From positions 3,720,001 through 3,784,000 of the forward strand of contig OZ251532.1 of the NCBI GenBank assembly GCA_965243175.1: a DNA stretch of 64,000 nt. Direction: 5' to 3'. Source of the DNA: VXYL01 sp965243175. GTDB taxonomy: Bacteria; Pseudomonadota; Gammaproteobacteria; Pseudomonadales; Azotimanducaceae. Position 1 is the first letter of the stretch. Each line of letters opens with the position of its first letter. This document shows, in pieces, positions 33,754 to 42,483 of the stretch. The notes beneath the pieces are model-generated. The model was not told where the DNA came from and did no database searches. It saw only the letters and a program-made list of their open reading frames with translations. Made by a program: the position numbers and the translations under genes.

Positions 33754-36306
33754 ACGGCCCGGGAGACCCTCGCCGCGCACCACGGTTTGCTGTCGCGGGC
33801 GTTGCAAGTGCTCACGGACGCGAGCGTGCGTTCGGAGATGTCGGCGTCCCTGGCGCTGCTGCAACGGGTGCTCGCGGTGGTGCCGCCGGCTCTGTTCGGC
33901 ACCGTGCGCGATCCGTGGCCGTACTTCTACGAGGACTTCCTTGCCGCCTACGACCCGGCGCTGCGCAAGGACGCTGGCGTCTACTACACGCCCACCGAGG
34001 TGGTGCGGGCGCAGGTGCGGCTGGTGGACGAGCTGCTCGTCGACCGCCTCGGCCGGCCGCTCGGCTTCGCCGATCTGGAGGTGACGACGCTGGACCCGGC
34101 GGCGGGAACCGGCACCTATCTGCTCGCCATCGTCGAACACGCGCTGGAGCGCGTGGCGCGCAGCCACGGGGAAGGCGCGGTCGGCAGCTACGCCTCGGCG
34201 TTGGCGGACAATCTGCACGGCTTCGAGCGCCTCGTCGGCGCCTACGCGGTGAGCGAACTGCGCGTCAGCCGGGCGCTGCGGCAACGCGGCGCGACGAGCG
34301 AACGCGCCAACATCTGGCTGACCGACACTCTTGAGAGCCCTCAGCCGGGGTGCGCGAGGGGCGTGCCCCTCGCATGGAAAAGCCCACATGCGACGCCACC
34401 GCAGCTGCCGCTGTTCATGGAGCCCATCGCCGAGCAGCACCGGCTGGCGCTCGACGTGAAGGCGCGGACGCCGGTGGTGGTCTGCCTCGGCAATCCGCCC
34501 TACGACCGGCACGAGGCCGCCCGGAGCGACAACGGCCATCGCACCGGCGCCTGGGTGCGCTGGGGCGAAGAAGGCCGCGCCGACGACGCCATCTTCCGCG
34601 ACTTCGTAGCACCGGTGACGGCGGCCTGGCACGGCGGGCAGTTGAAGAACCTCTACAACCTCTACGTGTACTTCTGGCGCTGGGCGCTGTGGAAGGTGTT
34701 CGAGCAGGACGACGAGCGCGGCGGCATCGTCAGCTTCATCACGGCGTCGAGCTACCTGGACGGCGCGGCGTTCGAGGGAATGCGCCAGCACATGCGCCGG
34801 CTGTGCGACGAGATCTGGATCCTCGATCTCGGCGGCGAAGGACGAGGCGGACGCTTGAGCGAGAACGTCTTCGCGATCCAGACGCCGGTCGCCATCGCGA
34901 TTGCCATGCGGCGTGGGCCAGTGCAGCAGGACACTCCCGCGCGGGTCCGCTACGCCCGCATCGACGGCAGCCGCGCCGACAAGCTCAAGCGGCTCGACGC
35001 CATCGGCGGCTTTCGGGACGTGCGCTGGCGCGACTGCGCCGAGGCGTGGACGGCGCCCTTCCTTCCGCCGGGCGCTGGCGACTACTTCAAGTGGCCGCTT
35101 CTGGCCGACCTGATGCCGTGGCAGCACTCCGGCGTCCAGTTGAAGCGCACTTGGCCGATCGCGCCTAACGCAGAAACGTTGGAGCAGCGTTGGCGGGCGC
35201 TGTTGAACTCCGAGAACAGCGCCGCCGCCTTTCGGGAAACGGCGGATCGCATGGTGGCCGGGCGCTACCAGGCCGACCTGGTCGGGCCCCACACGGGCGA
35301 AGACACGCCCATCGCGGAACTGGCGCCCGACATGGAGACACCGCCGATCCGCCGCTACGCCTACCGTGCGCTGGACCGCCAGCACATATTGGCGGACGGG
35401 CGCTTGATGTCGCGGCCACGCCCCGATCTCTGGCGAATTCACAGCGACCGTCAGCTATATCTGACCAGCCTGCTCACCCAGCCGCTCGGCCGCGGACCCG
35501 CCGTGATGGCCTGCGCCGACGTTCCAGACCTTCATCACTTCTCGGGGCGCGGTGCCAAGGACGCCATCCCGCTCTATCGCGATGCGGAGGGAGAGATCGC
35601 GAACATCGCCCCGGACCTGCTTCGCCAACTCCCCCTCGCCAACGCCAGTGCGGAGGACTTCGCGGCCTACGTCTACGGCCTGCTCGCCCAGCCCGCCTTC
35701 ACCGCGCGCTTCGCCGACGAACTCGACAGCCGCCAACTGCGCCTGCCCATCACCACCGACGCGGCTCTGTTCCGCGAGGTGCGCGAGGTCGGCTGCAGCC
35801 TGTTGAAGCTGCACACCTACCACCGCCGCTTCCGCGCCGAAGACGACCCCGCCAGCGTGCCGCCCGGCGTGGCGCGCTGCACCAAGGGCGTGCCGATGGA
35901 CGAAGACGGCTATCCGGACTCGTTCTCGCACGATGCGGCCAAGGAGACGCTGCGGGTGGGCGACGGCGAGTTCGCGCCGGTTCCGAGCGCCGTCTACGAG
36001 TTCGAGGCATCCGGCCTGAAGGTGGTGCAATCGTGGCTGCGCTACCGCATGAAGCACGGCGCCGGCCGCCAATCCTCCCCGCTCAACGACATCCGCCCAA
36101 CCCGCTGGCCGCCAACCTTCACCGACGAGCTGCTGGCGCTGCTCTGGGTGCTGGAAGGAACGCTGGCGCTGCAATCCGAACAGGAGCGACTGCTCGCGAA
36201 GGTGGTGGCCGCGCCATGCCTTCAGGCCACGGCGATTGCGGCGGTGGACGACGCACCGCAGAAACCGCCAAAGACGCCCCGCAGCGCGCCGCTGCTGAGC
36301 GCGTAG
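33754..36306 (+). pseudogene. Type ISP-like restriction-modification enzyme, methylase and specificity part
   Basis: A continuous frame of about 850 residues downstream of the IS element, beginning TARETLAAHHGLLSRALQ. It contains the N6-adenine methylase motifs: TTLDPAAGTGTYLLAIV (motif I, SAM binding) and VVCLGNPPYDRHEA (motif IV, NPPY). An extended C-terminal region with IVNFITASSYLDG-like, RYAYRALDRQHILADGR and FTDELLALLWVLEGT segments corresponds to the target-recognition part of type ISP enzymes (nuclease, translocase-like, methylase and TRD on one chain). A 45-bp in-frame palindromic insert lies at 34336-34380. In the present state no full-length enzyme can be made; the IS separates nuclease from methylase. 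Confidence 0.85.
34336..34385 (+). repeat. 45-bp palindromic micro-insertion flanked by AGCCC
   Basis: A perfect inverted repeat GCGAGGGGC-GT-GCCCCTCGC (34354-34373) lies within a 40-bp insert between two AGCCC direct repeats (34336-34340 and 34381-34385). It adds 15 codons (Pro-Gln-Pro-Gly-Cys-Ala-Arg...) to the methylase without shifting frame. The pattern suggests a miniature mobile element with a 5-bp target duplication. Confidence 0.55.
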
Positions 36307-36335
36307 GCGACGCATCGATTTTTTTCGCAAACCCC

Positions 36336-36363
36336 TTGACAGCTCGCTCGTGCGCCTTACAGT
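36336..36363 (+). promoter_or_regulatory. Sigma70-type promoter ahead of the NYN gene leader
   Basis: A perfect TTGACA (36336-36341) and TACAGT (36358-36363) are separated by 16 nt. They lie 112 nt upstream of the NYN start codon and just after a T-rich run (36319-36325) that follows the restriction-modification gene. Confidence 0.6.
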
Positions 36364-36407
36364 ACGGGCTCGACAGCCACGGTCACGCATCGTGGCACCG
36401 ATAACCC

Positions 36408-36447
36408 CCCCCGGGATTTCGCCGGCAACGGCGCCCCGGGGGCTTTT
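36408..36447 (+). terminator. Composite hairpin plus T-tract in the NYN leader
   Basis: The outer stem CCCCCGG/CCGGGGG encloses an inner stem CGCCG/CGGCG closed by a GCAA tetraloop and is followed by CTTTTC. It looks like an intrinsic terminator within the leader, 28 nt before the NYN start codon. Upstream, CCACG-9 nt-CGTGG (36377-36395) forms a second hairpin. Together with the promoter this would give a transcript of about 75 nt, either an attenuator leader or a small RNA. Confidence 0.5.
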
Positions 36448-36475
36448 CGCATCCAATCCATGTAGAGGAAATGCC

Positions 36476-37105
36476 GTGGCGGTCACGCGCTGCACCGTGT
36501 TCATCGACGGCAGCAACTTCTACCATGGCTTGCGGCGCATCGGTCTGGACAGCCAAGACCTCGACTACCGGCGCATGGTCGAGAAGCTCCTCATGGGCCG
36601 AGAGCTTCAGGACATACGCTACTACGTCGGCAAACTGTCCGGCGATTTGCGACGAATGCGCCGTCAGAGCCATGCCCTGGACGCCCTTCGTTCGCAAGGC
36701 ATCCACATCGAGCTTGGGCGGGTGGAGAAGAACACCATGCCAGCCCACTCCAATCCGCTCGCGCATCGCTTGCGCGAGGTGCTGGCCACCCGGCGCACGG
36801 AACTGCCGCTAGCGCTTGCCGCAGAGCTGGAGTCCATATGCGAGCAGGACACCGCATACTACGTTGAGAAGCAGGTGGATGTGCTGATCGCCGTGGACAT
36901 GGTGGGCATGGCGCAGCGGGACGAGTACGACCTCGCCTATCTGCTCTCGGCGGATGGCGACTTCGTGCCGGTGGTGCGTGAAGTCCAGCGGCACGGGAAG
37001 AGAGTGTTCGTCGCCAGCCCTTTGCGCGGTAACCAACTGGCGCAGGCAGCAGGCACGTTCATCCGCCTGTCGCGCCCTTGGCTGGGCGATCTGGTCAGCA
37101 GCTAG
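36476..37105 (+). CDS. NYN domain protein (PIN-like RNase, LabA/DUF88 type)
   Basis: A 209-residue NYN-domain protein: CTVFIDGSNFYHGLRRIG (first catalytic Asp and Asn), an internal KQVDVLIAVDMVGMA and YDLAYLLSADGDFVPVVREV (the acidic cluster), then HGKRVFVASP. NYN proteins are predicted metal-dependent RNases and occur in RNA-processing and defence contexts. The GTG start at 36476 has GAGGA 7 nt upstream. A promoter and terminator-like leader precede it, suggesting regulated expression. The next gene, an abortive-infection protein, is convergent. Confidence 0.9.
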   Translation: MAVTRCTVFIDGSNFYHGLRRIGLDSQDLDYRRMVEKLLMGRELQDIRYYVGKLSGDLRRMRRQSHALDALRSQGIHIELGRVEKNTMPAHSNPLAHRLREVLATRRTELPLALAAELESICEQDTAYYVEKQVDVLIAVDMVGMAQRDEYDLAYLLSADGDFVPVVREVQRHGKRVFVASPLRGNQLAQAAGTFIRLSRPWLGDLVSS

Positions 37106-37150
37106 CGAAATCGCCGTGCTTCGCACACACTCTCTGTCGAAGTATCAATG

Positions 37151-37936
37151 TTACTTGCTCCTAAACTCGTCGTATCGAGCAAGCATGTATTCCGCAATCA
37201 CGCCCATAAGCTCTGTTGCCGCCTTCGCCTCATCTACCGACACATTCGCTGGCCATGGGCGGCCGTGGCCGGTTCCTTCCGTGTTCCTAAGCCTATTGAC
37301 GCTACAGGCAACGGTGTACATCGATCTCTCAAGGTCATGTGCATGTGCGCGTGATGGACTCCCCGCACATCCCTCATATGCCATGTGTAGACGTCTAAAT
37401 GCCTTCCCCAAGCGCTGGGGGAAGCGCAGATGCTTGAGCGTACCTTGGGTCTCGTCGCAAACGTGCGCCGCAACCGCTTCAATGAGATCCTTACCGGTAC
37501 CCGTCACCAACGCGGCGTCCGACTCACCAGCTCTAGCCCTCTGAACGTAGGCCCGAATGGCCTGGGAGAGCTCGCGGTCTGTGAGGTTGTTGAGAATCAG
37601 AGGACGGAACTCTCCTTCGTCGGTAAGTTCGCAGCCGGCTCCTTTGAAGGCCTTTCTCAACGCATCCCTACCTGCCTCATCTACCGCACCAAAGCCACGC
37701 CCACCTCTAATGCGGGCAAAGAGCAATTCGATGAAGTCTCTCCCGGCCTCAACATCGTGGTCGACGGCCCAAAACAAGACGGACCGCAAACGTCTGGTCT
37801 TTCCCTCCGATGGCCCCGGATCGTGAACCACCAACGGTGTGCGTTTGACTTCGTCACCGAGTTCGGAGTGACTGATTGCATCAACCAAGTGTTTCTCGAT
37901 TGCCCTAGCGATCTCGTCATTCAGTGGCGGTTTCAT
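37151..37936 (-). CDS. Abortive infection protein with AbiC-terminal domain
   Basis: A 261-residue protein. The C-terminal region CSVNRLRNTEGTGHGRPWP, followed by VSVDEAKAATELMGVIAEYM, is the abortive-infection C-terminus domain (RN...GxGHGR core), a HEPN-like helical RNase module. The N-terminal half is helical with FIELLFARIRGGRGFGAVDE, akin to AbiJ-like N-terminal domains. Such proteins stop phage spread by killing or arresting infected cells. The base composition is lower in GC than in the neighbours (for example the 37.15-37.45 kb segment), a sign of transfer. It stands alone between the NYN gene and a glycosyltransferase. Confidence 0.85.
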   Translation of the reverse strand: MKPPLNDEIARAIEKHLVDAISHSELGDEVKRTPLVVHDPGPSEGKTRRLRSVLFWAVDHDVEAGRDFIELLFARIRGGRGFGAVDEAGRDALRKAFKGAGCELTDEGEFRPLILNNLTDRELSQAIRAYVQRARAGESDAALVTGTGKDLIEAVAAHVCDETQGTLKHLRFPQRLGKAFRRLHMAYEGCAGSPSRAHAHDLERSMYTVACSVNRLRNTEGTGHGRPWPANVSVDEAKAATELMGVIAEYMLARYDEFRSK

Positions 37937-38057
37937 CGTCCAGTCGTCCAGCCCTGTCTTGGTTTGGCCCTTGTCAACAACTGGTCATGCCGCTTGAGGC
38001 GGCCAGCCCGTAGGCAGCCTCTTGGGCTCGGAGTCTAGCGGTTGTCACGCTTGATCC

Positions 38058-39884
38058 CTATTGGTCGCGAACGGATGTGCCGCCCCCTCGTCGCGTCATG
38101 TAGAGCGGCGCGGCTCGCAAGTGGGGGCTGAAGTACGGGTCTTCGGGGCTGGTTGCTTGTAGGAGCTCGACCAAGCGCACCACATCCGAGGCTGGGTCGC
38201 GCCGTCCTCTCGTCTGCGATTCCAAGTGCAGGAGCACGACGTCCGGCAGGTAGGCGTTGAGTAGGCCGTGGTTCAAGGCGCGGATGCAGATTTCCACGTC
38301 GCTGCCGGCCACCAGGTAGTCCTCGTCGAAGGGGCCGATGTGCTCCACTGTCTGGCGGGAGAGGGCCATGCAGGCGCCGGTGACGGCGCAGACGTTGCGC
38401 GGGAGGTTCGGGGGGACGAAGATGTGGCCGTGGCTGTCTGGGAAGTCGCCGCGGTAGATGTGGTCCGCCCAGCGTCCATCGCCGACCACGACGCCGGCGT
38501 GCTGGATGCGTCCGCTGGCGTAGAGCAGGAGGGCACCGACGGCACCGACGTCCGGGCGCAACGCTACGTCGGCTAGGCGAGCCAGCCAGTTCTTCGAGCG
38601 GGGCTCGGTGTCGTTGTTGAGGAAGACGAACACGTCGCCGCGGGCATGGGCCATGCCGAGATTGTTGAGGCGGCTCCAGTTGAACGGGCCGGGCGCGGGA
38701 ACGACCTTGAGCGCTGGCCACTTCCGGGCGGCGCTCGCCAGCCAATCCAAGGTCTCCGGCTGCTCCGACTCGTTGTCCAGAACGATCACCTCGAAGTCGC
38801 CGTGGTTGCTCTCGAAGATTCCCTCGATGCAGTTCCGCAAGAGCGGCAGGCGGTCTCGCGTGGGCAGGATCACGGAGACCGATGCGTCGCCGTGGCCGAA
38901 GTCGCAGCGCCACGGCACAGCGGCCGCACGGGTGACAACAACCTCGGCTGCTGGGCCGTAGCGGTTGCGTAGGAACTGGGCCAGGTAGCTAGGCGGTTTG
39001 GCGGGCTCGCTTGTACAAGGCGGCATGAAGCGATGCGCGAGAACCGCGTCGACGTGCTCGACCGCGGTTGCCTGTTCCACCAAGCGGAGCACTAGGCTGT
39101 GGTAGTCCTCGGCATCCTCCGGCAACGCCGCCGCCATCCCCGCTGGTAGAAGCAGGCAGCCGAGATAGTCGTGCGCCAAGAGGAGATCCGGCGAGAAAGC
39201 GGGCTTGAAGAACGGTGCCGAGTGTCGGCCCGTGGCGTCGATGCGATCCTCGTCGCCGTAGACGAGGGCATCGGCTTTGCTGGCCGGGAGAGTCAAAGCG
39301 CCCGGCAGGTAGCCGGGCTTCATCAGCGCCACGTAGTCGAACTCTCCGGTGGCGCGGTCGCGCACGGCGCCGAGCATTGAGCTCAAGGTCGGCGTCTCGG
39401 CGCTCGCCACCGACACGTTCAGGAGGTGGATGTCGGGCAGTGCTTGGAAGGTGGCCTCGCCGAGCGGGTCGGTCACGAGCAGGCAGGCGATCCGCTCGGT
39501 GCCCGCTTCTTGGCGCAGGCGATGCAGCTGTGCCGCCAAGAGGCGGAGAAAGGCGCTTCTTCGCGCATGGTCGATGCCGAGCGTGGACGCCGCCACCAGG
39601 ACGCTGCCGCCATTGTGGGTCCGAGGGCGCGATGCTAGCCAGCGGTTGTAGTGCTTGGCGTCCAGGTATTGGCCGTGGGCGGCGGCGGTGGTCGCCCAGC
39701 CCAGCACGGCGCCGAGTCCTCGCGCTCGCAGGAGATCAAACGCAATGCCGGCTGCCGAGAGATAGCCGCCAGCGAAGCGAGCGATGCAGTGATGGCTCGC
39801 GGCCAAGAAGAGAGCGCGGCTCACACGCCACCGCAGACGCGAGAACCCCTGGCGCGACGGCGCGGCGTCCGAGGGGGCTTTCAT
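38058..39884 (-). CDS. Large GT2-family glycosyltransferase
   Basis: A 608-residue protein with a C-terminal GT-A domain: ASVSVILPTRDRLPLLRNCI, FEVIVLDNESEQPETLDWL, ARGDVFVFLNNDTEPRSKNW (DxD-like NND) and VTGACMALSRQTVEHIGPFD (acceptor-site motif). The N-terminal 300 residues contain a degenerate second GT-like fold (LVYGDEDRIDATGRHSAPFF), as in two-domain rhamnosyl- and galactosyltransferases of polysaccharide synthesis. The start ATG overlaps the stop of a glycosyltransferase relic (ATGA), so it once formed an operon with a GT4 gene. Probable role: surface polysaccharide assembly. Confidence 0.88.
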   Translation of the reverse strand: MKAPSDAAPSRQGFSRLRWRVSRALFLAASHHCIARFAGGYLSAAGIAFDLLRARGLGAVLGWATTAAAHGQYLDAKHYNRWLASRPRTHNGGSVLVAASTLGIDHARRSAFLRLLAAQLHRLRQEAGTERIACLLVTDPLGEATFQALPDIHLLNVSVASAETPTLSSMLGAVRDRATGEFDYVALMKPGYLPGALTLPASKADALVYGDEDRIDATGRHSAPFFKPAFSPDLLLAHDYLGCLLLPAGMAAALPEDAEDYHSLVLRLVEQATAVEHVDAVLAHRFMPPCTSEPAKPPSYLAQFLRNRYGPAAEVVVTRAAAVPWRCDFGHGDASVSVILPTRDRLPLLRNCIEGIFESNHGDFEVIVLDNESEQPETLDWLASAARKWPALKVVPAPGPFNWSRLNNLGMAHARGDVFVFLNNDTEPRSKNWLARLADVALRPDVGAVGALLLYASGRIQHAGVVVGDGRWADHIYRGDFPDSHGHIFVPPNLPRNVCAVTGACMALSRQTVEHIGPFDEDYLVAGSDVEICIRALNHGLLNAYLPDVVLLHLESQTRGRRDPASDVVRLVELLQATSPEDPYFSPHLRAAPLYMTRRGGGTSVRDQ

Positions 39885-40078
39885 GCCTGGAGTGCGTCCC
39901 TCGCCGTGAACAACCGCTCGCCACAGCGCTGATGGGCTTGTTCAAGGCGCCGCAGGGGCGGATTCGGATAGGAAATCCGACTCAACCCGACGGACACGGC
40001 GTCCACGCCATCCTTGAAGCGGTAGAAGCCATCGTCGGTGCTCGCGAGAAGAATGGGCGATTTGACGGCGATGCGGTC
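39881..40078 (-). pseudogene. Relic of a GT4 glycosyltransferase
   Basis: In the minus frame ending at 39881 the translation DRIAVKSPILLAS, FKDGVDAVSVGLSRISYP then LRRLEQAHQRCGERLF aligns with DRIVCTSPNYLAS, FKDDVDVVPIGLTPDSYP and ARLEQARQRYGEGFF of the intact GT4 protein at 42484-43638. The relic covers only the interdomain segment and stops where the C-terminal donor domain should begin. Its stop codon overlaps the start of the GT2 gene. Confidence 0.75.
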
Positions 40079-40875
40079 GCCCCATTCCCTTTGCTCGGCG
40101 AGTGCCCGCACGATGTCTGCCAGGCGGCTAGCAGACGTTCGGTTTCCAGCGCTCTCGACTGTGCGGCCATCGTTTGAGCGCGCGCCAACGTGTCCTCCAA
40201 ATCGAGGCATTGATTCCACCTTGTGTCGAGCCGCATGGCCGTTTTTCGCAGAGATGCGCCGATTGCCGCTTGCTGCAACTTCTCCAAGTCTCTGCGCGCC
40301 GCCTCGACCGGCCATTCCTGTTCAGGCGGTGGCGCGATGGTGGCCAAGGCCAGCGTCAGCAGCGATTGGCCGGCGTCGCAGCCGGGGTGCGCTTGCTGCA
40401 GCGCGTCGTCCAGCGTGACGACGAATCCGGTGTTGCGCCCCAGGCGCTGCTCGACGACGAGGTTGATCTCGTAGTGATCTATCGTGTTGACGTCCGAAGT
40501 CACCAGCATGTCGGTACCCAGCGCCAAGGCTTGCGACACGATGACGGCGTCGCTGTCGTACGAGATCTGTTCGGCGGTTCGGTTCGGAAAGCACGCTTCG
40601 GTGAAGTGGCTGCGGAGGTCGTAGGCGGCGTCTTCAAGGTCGGGCGTCCAATCGACCCACCGATACGGCAAGTTCGGCTCCTTCGCCAATCGCATCCAGG
40701 CGTCCGTGGACATGAAACGCGACGAGGAACCCGCGCCGTCGATGAGTTGCTGCCAGACGCGCGGCAACAGCAGCGTCTTGAAGCCCGCGGATTCCATCCA
40801 GCAACAGACGAGCTTGCGCTGCGTTGGGCGCAGCAGCGTGGCGGTGTCGAACGCCGGGCCGAGGGGATCATCCAT
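39982..40875 (-). CDS. PIN-like domain protein, C-terminus read into a relic
   Basis: A 297-residue ORF. Its first about 240 residues look real: MDDPLGPAFDTATLL, LVCCWMESAGFKTLLLPRVW, ISYDSDAVIVSQALALGTDM and LVTSDVNTIDHYEINLVVEQ. The Asp-rich IxDSDAVI...LGTDMLVTSD pattern is that of PIN-like nuclease folds. The final about 30 residues overlap the GT4 relic in another frame, so the natural C-terminus was probably replaced when the two segments were joined. It overlaps the upstream 77-residue ORF by 8 nt, giving a two-gene unit with toxin-antitoxin-like layout. Nuclease function is inferred only. Confidence 0.6.
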   Translation of the reverse strand: MDDPLGPAFDTATLLRPTQRKLVCCWMESAGFKTLLLPRVWQQLIDGAGSSSRFMSTDAWMRLAKEPNLPYRWVDWTPDLEDAAYDLRSHFTEACFPNRTAEQISYDSDAVIVSQALALGTDMLVTSDVNTIDHYEINLVVEQRLGRNTGFVVTLDDALQQAHPGCDAGQSLLTLALATIAPPPEQEWPVEAARRDLEKLQQAAIGASLRKTAMRLDTRWNQCLDLEDTLARAQTMAAQSRALETERLLAAWQTSCGHSPSKGNGATASPSNRPFFSRAPTMASTASRMAWTPCPSG

Positions 40876-41101
40876 CGTCGCTGCGCTGGCCTTGGACGGG
40901 GCGCACCAGCGCCTTGGCCGCGCGTTCGAGGTTGCCGTCCTTCCTGTTCGCTCTGCCGTGGCGCCGGTGCCAGTCGCTGACGCGGGGAATCTCGTCGGAT
41001 TCCGGCATGACGGCGCGAATGTCGTACTCCCAACTCAAGTGTTCGGGGTGGTACGTGACGGCCGCCAAACCCTTGAGCTTCGGGTCGCGTGGATAGCCCA
41101 T
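40868..41101 (-). CDS. Small hypothetical protein upstream of the PIN-like gene
   Basis: A 77-residue protein starting MGYPRDPKLKGLAAVTYHPE, then LSWEYDIRAVMPESDEIPRV and a basic tail HRRHGRANRKDGNLERAAKA. I do not recognise the family. It overlaps the PIN-like gene by 8 nt and would be translated first, the usual position of an antitoxin. The charged, flexible C-terminus would fit a partner-binding tail. The ribosome site is weak (AGGTG). Confidence 0.55.
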   Translation of the reverse strand: MGYPRDPKLKGLAAVTYHPEHLSWEYDIRAVMPESDEIPRVSDWHRRHGRANRKDGNLERAAKALVRPVQGQRSDDG

Positions 41102-41325
41102 GTCGCACCTAGCACGTTCGTTGGGATCATCATACACGCCGCGTGGCGACCGTGAGCGGTGCGAGCCTGCTGGTTCGCGGCACGTTCGTTCGGACGTTGG
41201 AGTCGCCGCGAAGCTTCGTGCCGCGTTTCCGGGCGGATGTCTCACATTCCGCATGGCAAATGTCTCACACCACAAAGGGGCGATCGCCCGCATACAGCCG
41301 CCGGAGCGCTGCCTATGGTGGCGCC

Positions 41326-42438
41326 ATGGCCAGCCCCAAAGACAGCAACCGCCTGCCCACCGACCCGGCGTTCAAGGCGATCTACTCCTTCCCGCGGATG
41401 ATCGCCGACGCCCTGCGCGGCTACGCCGTGAAGCCGAAGGGCCCGCTCGACCCGCGCACCGTCGCGGCGCTCGACTTCCGCACCCTGCGCAAGCTCCCCA
41501 CCGAGTGGGTCACGCCCGGCTTCCGCAAACGCCTCGGCGACCAGGTGTGGCAGGTGCGCTTCCGCTGGGCGCAGGACCGGGAGGACCCGGGCGGCTACCT
41601 GCTGATCCTCGTCGAGTTCCAGAGCTCGGTGGACCGCGGCATGGCGCTGCGCATGGCCGGCTACACGATGCAGCTGCTCGCCGAACTGGAGACCACCGGC
41701 AGAGTGCGCGTGGGCGGGCCGTATCCGCCGGTCTTCCCGCTCGTCATCCACAACGGGCCGCGGCGTTGGACCGCCTCCACGACGCTGCACGAGAAGATCG
41801 CGAAGCCGGGGCCGCCGGCCGTCGCAGCGGTGCGCCCCGAGGATCTAGAGGACGCACGGCGGGCGGCCGAGGACCTGGCGGCGTTCCAGCTTCGCCACGC
41901 CTACTTCGGGCTTGATTTCGACCGCTACCGCGGAGACGATCCCAAGCGCGACAATGCGGTGTCGCTGCAGATCTCGTTGGAGAGCGCGTCCACTCTGGAC
42001 GCCATGCTGCGGCCGGTGGCGCTGCTGCGAGGCTTTGCGCCGACGCGCCTGGCGAGGACGATGCTGGAGTGGGCGCTGCGACGGCTGGGCGTGGACGGCG
42101 AGACGGCGGAGGAGATGAAGAGAATGGCGAGTCTGGACGAGTTCCGTTCGCAACTGGAGGAAAGGGCCAGGGGCTGGACCGAGGAGTGGTTCGAGCAGGG
42201 GCGTGTCGAGGGAATCGAGCAGGGGCGCACCGAGGGCCGCGTTGAAGGCGAGCGCACGGTGCTCCGGACGCTGGCGGCGGAGCGGTTCGGTGCGTCGGCG
42301 AGGCGTCTGGATCCGCTGCTCGAGGAGGTGCATTCCCCGGCCAAGCTGGTGGAGGTCGGCAAGTGGCTCATGGTCGATCCGCTCGATCAGCTGATCGCGA
42401 AGGTCGAAGCGGCAGCGAGGGACGATCGCACCAACTGA
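41326..42438 (+). CDS. Rpn family nuclease / putative transposase
   Basis: A 370-residue Rpn-type protein of a third subfamily: SNRLPTDPAFKAIYSFPRMI, LLILVEFQSSVDRGMALRMA (nuclease E-x-Q motif), VFPLVIHNGPRRW, then a helical middle and a GRVEGIEQGRTEGRVEGE linker before the DUF4351-like tail (LRTLAAERFGASARRLDPLL). The ATG at 41326 gives the family-typical start. Upstream, GCATGGCAAATGTC near 41259 repeats a motif seen before the Rpn gene at 21641. It sits in the island between the PIN-like unit and the GT4 gene. Confidence 0.9.
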   Translation: MASPKDSNRLPTDPAFKAIYSFPRMIADALRGYAVKPKGPLDPRTVAALDFRTLRKLPTEWVTPGFRKRLGDQVWQVRFRWAQDREDPGGYLLILVEFQSSVDRGMALRMAGYTMQLLAELETTGRVRVGGPYPPVFPLVIHNGPRRWTASTTLHEKIAKPGPPAVAAVRPEDLEDARRAAEDLAAFQLRHAYFGLDFDRYRGDDPKRDNAVSLQISLESASTLDAMLRPVALLRGFAPTRLARTMLEWALRRLGVDGETAEEMKRMASLDEFRSQLEERARGWTEEWFEQGRVEGIEQGRTEGRVEGERTVLRTLAAERFGASARRLDPLLEEVHSPAKLVEVGKWLMVDPLDQLIAKVEAAARDDRTN

Positions 42439-42483
42439 ATCCCGTCGGCGCGGGATGGCTTAGTCAAGTCGCGTCGAAGGTCC

